Source: an uncultured bacterium
Lineage (GTDB): Bacteria > Bacillota > Clostridia > Oscillospirales > Acutalibacteraceae
Reading direction: 5' to 3'
DNA: 35,876 nucleotides
NCBI GenBank assembly: GCA_949293385.1
Contig: CASFDQ010000142.1
Span: 1-35,876 of the forward strand
Numbering within the stretch: the stretch's first letter is position 1; each line of letters begins with the position of its first letter. Positions 32,252 through 35,876 of the stretch are shown here, piece after piece. The notes beneath the pieces were generated by a model that saw only the letters and a program-made list of their open reading frames with translations, was not told the DNA's origin and ran no database searches. A program made the position numbers and the translations under genes.

Positions 32252-34309
32252 TTATTCGACCCCTCTAAAGTAGAGACCGCGGGTGAAATCACAGTCGGGA
32301 GCGGCGCCCTTTTTATAAGCGGCGATCACCTCGTCAACACGGTCGGGAGTTTCGTCGGTGAAATAAAGTATTTCAAAATCGAGACCGACAAGCTCACTTT
32401 TACGGTCGGCAAGCCAGATAACCTTAGAGTTTAAAAGCTCGCTGTAGCCGTTTTGACATTTTACGGGGAACTGCGTTTTTTTACGGTCGGTCAGCGCCTC
32501 ATTTCGGTTACAGTCTGCGCAGGAAAGTCCGTTTTTAACGGGACAATTTCTCGTCAGCATAAGGGGCAGCCGTCCGTAAGAGATAAGACCTTTGGGGATA
32601 TCTGCCGTGATATTTTTCGCATCCGATAATAAAAGCTCGGGGGAAAGGACTGCGGCGAGACCTCCCTGCTCCTTATGATACTTAGCAGAAGCAGAGTTAT
32701 ATGTATTGTAGCCGAAATGAGCTACGGTCTTAAGGCCCGCATTTTTTGCAAGCTCGGTAGCGGCAAGGGTGGAGCAGAAGGCAGCCTCTATTCCCTTTTC
32801 CCTGAACAGCCTGAGTCTTCCGAGAATATAGCCTTCGTTTGAAATTCCTCGGGGAAGCTCTACGGCAAGGTTTACCTTTTCGGGAAGGGCTTCGGGGTTA
32901 GTATTTATTTGGATCAAAACAAGGTCTGCGGTTTTAGCCTTATCGGTAAGCTGATCTGTACTGTCAAGGCGGATAACGGTTTTAAGCTCTTTTACCGAAA
33001 GGTCTTTTTCGTATTCCTTCAAAACGGAATAGTCGGGAGAAATTTCGGGGAGCTTTGCGCGAAGGGCAGAAAGCTTTTCAAGGGCGTCGCGGCGAAGGGC
33101 GTTAAGGGAGGAGACCCGCACCATAAGACCCTCGTCGATATTTAAATTAAGGTTTTCAAAATAGTAAGGCGTACCGCCGGTCTTATTAAGCTTTTCGAGG
33201 ACGGCCGCCTCGTCGGTTGGGCGGTTTATCGCCTTTTCGGGGATATCGCCCGAGACGGTTACGGTATTCACTCCGTCGTTTACGGTAAGTGTCACGGGGC
33301 TTCCTTCCTTAATTTCGGCGCCGCCCCATAAAGCTATGCTTTGACGGTCGTTTCGGTAAAGCTCGTGAAGGGAGGAAAAGACCGTATCGGCGGCGGTAAC
33401 GTCGTCCTTGGTACGTATGCCGAACATATCTTTGCCGAGTTTTCCGGTATAATAGCCGTCGGTAAAGCCCGAACGGGAAAAGACCTTTTCAAGGGCCGAG
33501 CTTATGGCGTCATCCACAAAGCCGTTATCCAGCATCTGCCTGCAGGCGGCGGTGGCGGCGGCGACGTATTCGGGTCGCTTCATTCTGCCTTCGATTTTAA
33601 GGGATGAGACCCCCATATCCTTTAGCTCGTTCAGATACGGAATAAGGGACAGGTCTTTAAGGCTCAAATCGTAGCCGTTGCCGTTTTTTGCCTCAAAGGG
33701 CAGACGGCAGGGGCCTGCGCAAAGGCCGCGGTTTCCGCTTCGGCCGCCAAGCATTGCGGAAAGCAGACACTGACCCGACATAGACATACAGAGGGCTCCG
33801 TGAACGAAGACCTCTACCTCCATATTCTGCGCTTTTGCTTCTTCGCAGAAGGCGGAAAGCTCGGTCCTGCTCATCTCGCGGGAGACTACGACACGGGAAA
33901 AGCCCATTTCGTGAAGAGGCTTTATAGCCGAAGGAGAATGAACCGTCATTTGGGTAGAGGCGTGGACGGGCAGACTCGGGAGAACCTTATGAAGGTTTTT
34001 TACAAAGCCGATATCAGCGGTTATGACCCCGTCGATGCCCGCTTTTGCCGCTTCGACCGTCTGCTCTACAGCATTTTTCATTTCCGCGTCGGAAATCAGA
34101 ATATTAAGGGTAAGATATACCTTTACCCCACGGATATGACAAAACTCCACCGCTTCGCGCAGAGAGGCGACGGTAAAGTTTTCGGCATTACGGCGGGCAT
34201 TAAAGGAATCAAGCCCCAGATAGACCGCATCTGCACCGCTTCGAACAGCGGCGGTGAGCATTTCACGGTTTCCTACGGGGGAAAGAACTTCGGGTTTGAA
34301 ATCAGACAT
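32252..34309 (-). CDS. U32 family (peptidase-like) protein with DUF3656 region
   Basis: Member of the U32 family related to RlhA/TrhP, which act in hydroxylation of 23S rRNA or tRNA through an Fe-S cluster and prephenate; older annotations call them collagenase-like proteases. The 685 residues start EVLSPVGNREMLTAAVRSGADAVYLG, have the U32 signature EVFVHGALCMSMSGQCLLS with the cysteines followed by NRGLCAGPCRLPF, and LKIEGRMKRPEYVA. The middle region (about 330-430) fits the DUF3656 module of the long RlhA-like forms. A further C-terminal CPVKNGLSCADCNR cysteine group completes the set. ATG follows AAGGATG. Its promoter is not clearly recognisable in the 128-base gap with apgM. Confidence 0.88.
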   Translation of the reverse strand: MSDFKPEVLSPVGNREMLTAAVRSGADAVYLGLDSFNARRNAENFTVASLREAVEFCHIRGVKVYLTLNILISDAEMKNAVEQTVEAAKAGIDGVITADIGFVKNLHKVLPSLPVHASTQMTVHSPSAIKPLHEMGFSRVVVSREMSRTELSAFCEEAKAQNMEVEVFVHGALCMSMSGQCLLSAMLGGRSGNRGLCAGPCRLPFEAKNGNGYDLSLKDLSLIPYLNELKDMGVSSLKIEGRMKRPEYVAAATAACRQMLDNGFVDDAISSALEKVFSRSGFTDGYYTGKLGKDMFGIRTKDDVTAADTVFSSLHELYRNDRQSIALWGGAEIKEGSPVTLTVNDGVNTVTVSGDIPEKAINRPTDEAAVLEKLNKTGGTPYYFENLNLNIDEGLMVRVSSLNALRRDALEKLSALRAKLPEISPDYSVLKEYEKDLSVKELKTVIRLDSTDQLTDKAKTADLVLIQINTNPEALPEKVNLAVELPRGISNEGYILGRLRLFREKGIEAAFCSTLAATELAKNAGLKTVAHFGYNTYNSASAKYHKEQGGLAAVLSPELLLSDAKNITADIPKGLISYGRLPLMLTRNCPVKNGLSCADCNRNEALTDRKKTQFPVKCQNGYSELLNSKVIWLADRKSELVGLDFEILYFTDETPDRVDEVIAAYKKGAAPDCDFTRGLYFRGVE

Positions 34310-34377
34310 TTTATCATCCTTAAATTGGTTATGCCTATATAATATTACATTTTATGAAAATTTTAAAGTCTTTTTTC

Positions 34378-34406
34378 TTTACAATCCCGATTTTTGATAA
34401 TATAAT
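34378..34406 (+). promoter_or_regulatory. Promoter of apgM
   Basis: -35 TTTACA (34378-34383), 17-base spacer, -10 TATAAT (34401-34406), with AAAGGTGG ahead of the ATG at 34439. Confidence 0.75.
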
Positions 34407-34438
34407 ATAGATACCGAAAAAACAAAGGTGGTTTACAC

Positions 34439-35656
34439 ATGAAATATTTAGTTCTACTTTGCGACGGTATGGCCGATACGCCCTCCGACTATCTCGGCGG
34501 CAAGACCCCTATGGAGCTTGCGGACAAGCCTAATATCGACGCTTTGGCAAAGGTATCCGAGGTTGGTCTTTGCAGAACGGTAGCAGCAGGTCTTAAGCCC
34601 GGAAGCGACGTCGCCAATCTTTCGGTAATGGGTTACGATCCTACCGTTTCTTATACGGGACGCTCTCCCTTAGAGGCGGCTTCTATCGGCATCGACCTTA
34701 AGGACACCGACGTTACCCTTCGCTGTAACATCGTTACCCTTTCTGACGAAGAAAGATACGAGGACAAGACTATGGTCGACTACTGCGCAGGAGATATCTC
34801 CACTGCAGAGGCGGCAGAAATTATAAAGACCGTTGAGGAAAAGCTCGGAAACGAGATATACAAGTTCTATTCGGGAGTAAGCTACCGTCACTGCCTCGTA
34901 GTGGACGGCGGCACTACCGACCTCGGTAATATGACCCCTCCCCACGATATAAGCGGAAGAGTTGTCGGTGAGTATTTAAGCAAGAGCGAAAACGCCGCTC
35001 CCCTTATCGACCTTATGAAGAAAAGCTATGAGTTTTTAAAGGATCACCCCGTAAACAAGGCCCGTGAGGCAAGGGGCGAGAGACCTGCAAACTCTATATG
35101 GCTTTGGGGCGAAGGCACTAAGCCCGTCGTTCAGAACTTTAAGGAGAAAAACGGAGTTTCGGGCTGCGTTATCTCAGCCGTCGATCTGCTTAAGGGCATC
35201 GGCATCTGCGCAGGAATGGAGACCCCCGAGGTAGAGGGCGCAACGGGATATATCGACACCAACTTCGGCGGTAAGGCAGATGCTGCCATCGATGCCTTTA
35301 AGAAGGGCACAGAGCTTGTTTACGTCCACGTTGAAGCTCCCGACGAGTGCGGTCACCGTTGCGAACCCGAAAACAAGGTCAAGGCCATAGGTCTTATAGA
35401 TAAGCTTATTTTAGCTCCCGTTAAGAAATATCTTGACGAGTCGGGAGAGGCTCACCGCATACTTATCTGCCCCGATCATCCCACTCCCCTTCTTACCAAA
35501 ACCCATTCAAGCGAGCCCGTTCCCTTTATGATATACGACAGCAGAAAGGCTTTAGACGGTGTTGACACCTTAAACGAAAAGACTGCCGCTTCGACGGGAC
35601 TTTTCATCGAGCACGGACCCTCCGTTATGGACAGACTTTTAGAAAAAATCGAGTAG
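34439..35656 (+). CDS. apgM: Cofactor-independent phosphoglycerate mutase, archaeal type (ApgM)
   Basis: Interconverts 3- and 2-phosphoglycerate in glycolysis/gluconeogenesis; alkaline-phosphatase superfamily. The 405 residues show the first metal site CDGMAD (8-13), the catalytic serine in PGSDVANLSVMGYDP (about S56), TGRSPLEAAS, the conserved SYRHCLVV and PPHDISGR stretches, HVEAPDECGHRCE, CPDHPTPLLTKTHSSEPVPF near the end. Length is normal. Its last codons (ATC GAG TAG) directly meet the inverted group II intron end, so the stop, and possibly the last residues, may be contributed by the intron. Confidence 0.95.
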   Translation: MKYLVLLCDGMADTPSDYLGGKTPMELADKPNIDALAKVSEVGLCRTVAAGLKPGSDVANLSVMGYDPTVSYTGRSPLEAASIGIDLKDTDVTLRCNIVTLSDEERYEDKTMVDYCAGDISTAEAAEIIKTVEEKLGNEIYKFYSGVSYRHCLVVDGGTTDLGNMTPPHDISGRVVGEYLSKSENAAPLIDLMKKSYEFLKDHPVNKAREARGERPANSIWLWGEGTKPVVQNFKEKNGVSGCVISAVDLLKGIGICAGMETPEVEGATGYIDTNFGGKADAAIDAFKKGTELVYVHVEAPDECGHRCEPENKVKAIGLIDKLILAPVKKYLDESGEAHRILICPDHPTPLLTKTHSSEPVPFMIYDSRKALDGVDTLNEKTAASTGLFIEHGPSVMDRLLEKIE

Positions 35657-35658
35657 GA

Positions 35659-35725
35659 GGCTACCCATTAGTTGAGTAGCCGACCTCTCACACCACCGTG
35701 CGTACCGTTCGGTACACGGCGGTTC
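35659..35725 (-). ncRNA. Group II intron domains V and VI
   Basis: Domain V at about 35725-35691 with the GAAC loop (ACCGAACGGT) and domain VI at 35681-35659, an eight-base-pair stem with a seven-base loop. These catalytic-core elements define the 3' end of a group II intron. Confidence 0.85.
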
Positions 35726-35727
35726 AA

Positions 35728-35876
35728 TCATATTAAGTGCATAGACTTGTACGCTTCGGATATGTCATAATATCCCCTGCGTGCAAGTCTTTCATTTGTT
35801 ATGGTATGCTGTAATATACCGCTTCCTGCAATAGCCCAATAGCCTTTCCGAGTGTTTCCGTTTCGGTAAGCCTGCC
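35728..35876 (-). CDS. ltrA: Group II intron reverse transcriptase/maturase, C-terminal fragment
   Basis: Open frame entering from the right edge and stopping at TGA 35730-35728, 49 codons visible. It reads NGNTRKGYWAIAGSGILQHT then ITNERLARRGYYDISEAYKSMHLI, which matches the invariant C-terminal end of LtrA-like intron-encoded proteins (RKGYWxxAxSxxLxxxITNExLxxxGYxxxxxxY). The rest of the protein is outside the window. Confidence 0.9.
   Translation of the reverse strand, partial: QAYRNGNTRKGYWAIAGSGILQHTITNERLARRGYYDISEAYKSMHLI

Larger units (their letters stand above)
35657..35876 (-). mobile_element. Group II intron, 3' portion (truncated by window end)
   Basis: On the minus strand the sequence shows the C-terminus of an intron-encoded reverse transcriptase, then the typical domain V (starting GAACCGCCGTGTACCGAACG, ending CGGTGGTG), the linker TGAGAGG, and domain VI (GGCTACTC, loop AACTAAT with the branch-point adenosine, GGGTAGCC). 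The element is antisense to apgM and begins at its stop codon. The exact 3' splice point is uncertain within about ten bases (35646-35658). The 5' part lies beyond the window. Confidence 0.9.

Overview
The window reads as a chromosomal segment of a Gram-positive gut-type clostridium (Clostridia; perhaps Oscillospirales/Ruminococcaceae-like, but lineage is inference). Supporting signs are AGGAG-type ribosome binding sites, TTGAMW-17-TATAAT promoters, CDP-glycerol/teichoic-acid-type polymer genes, a YtrA-type GntR regulator, a SipW/TasA-type signal sequence, and secreted glycoside hydrolases with dockerin-like modules. It is ordinary chromosome with some accessory insertions.

Layout. 1-148: an edge with nested inverted repeats. 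149-2635 (minus): acetolactate synthase genes ilvB-ilvN behind a leader that encodes a 33-residue Ile/Leu/Val-rich peptide and an intrinsic terminator with a plausible antiterminator, i.e. a ribosome-mediated attenuator. 2729-9344 (minus): a cell-surface polyol-phosphate polymer locus with a fused GT2/CDP-glycerol glycerophosphotransferase, a Stealth-type sugar-phosphate transferase, a second CDP-glycerol glycerophosphotransferase and a TagGH-like exporter. The Stealth gene has no ATG/GTG/TTG upstream of its conserved N-terminus and is in frame with the upstream gene across a single UGA. 9322-10880: queH and a divergent YjdF/DUF2238-like membrane protein. 10977-17986 (minus): two tandem paralogous secreted GH16 enzymes, each with an internal dockerin-like module. 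17993-22271 (minus): bioY-birA, then a GntR/ABC ATPase/permease operon with a palindromic operator. 22324-23181 (plus): an unknown membrane protein and tRNA-Val(GAC).

23194-25934: a PocR/AraC-type regulator divergent from an FAD-dependent oxidoreductase, bracketed by 16-bp imperfect direct repeats that resemble tRNA T-arms. 26028-27479 (minus): an M20 amidohydrolase. 27651-30276 (minus): a secreted SipW-type/beta-helix protein with a long leader holding a C10/G10 tract and a palindrome. 30408-32240 (plus): a GH2 glycosidase. 32252-34309 (minus): a U32/DUF3656 protein. 34378-35656 (plus): archaeal-type phosphoglycerate mutase apgM. 35657-end (minus): the 3' end of a group II intron with the C-terminus of its reverse transcriptase, abutting the apgM stop codon.

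Functional themes are branched-chain amino acid synthesis, surface polymer assembly and export, secreted polysaccharide degradation (two GH16, a GH2, possibly the FAD enzyme), biotin uptake and use, and mobile DNA. The most notable candidates are the ilv attenuator, the apparent AUU start or UGA readthrough in the polymer locus, the duplicated GH16-dockerin genes with matching upstream hairpins, and the homopolymer tract in the leader of the surface beta-helix gene.
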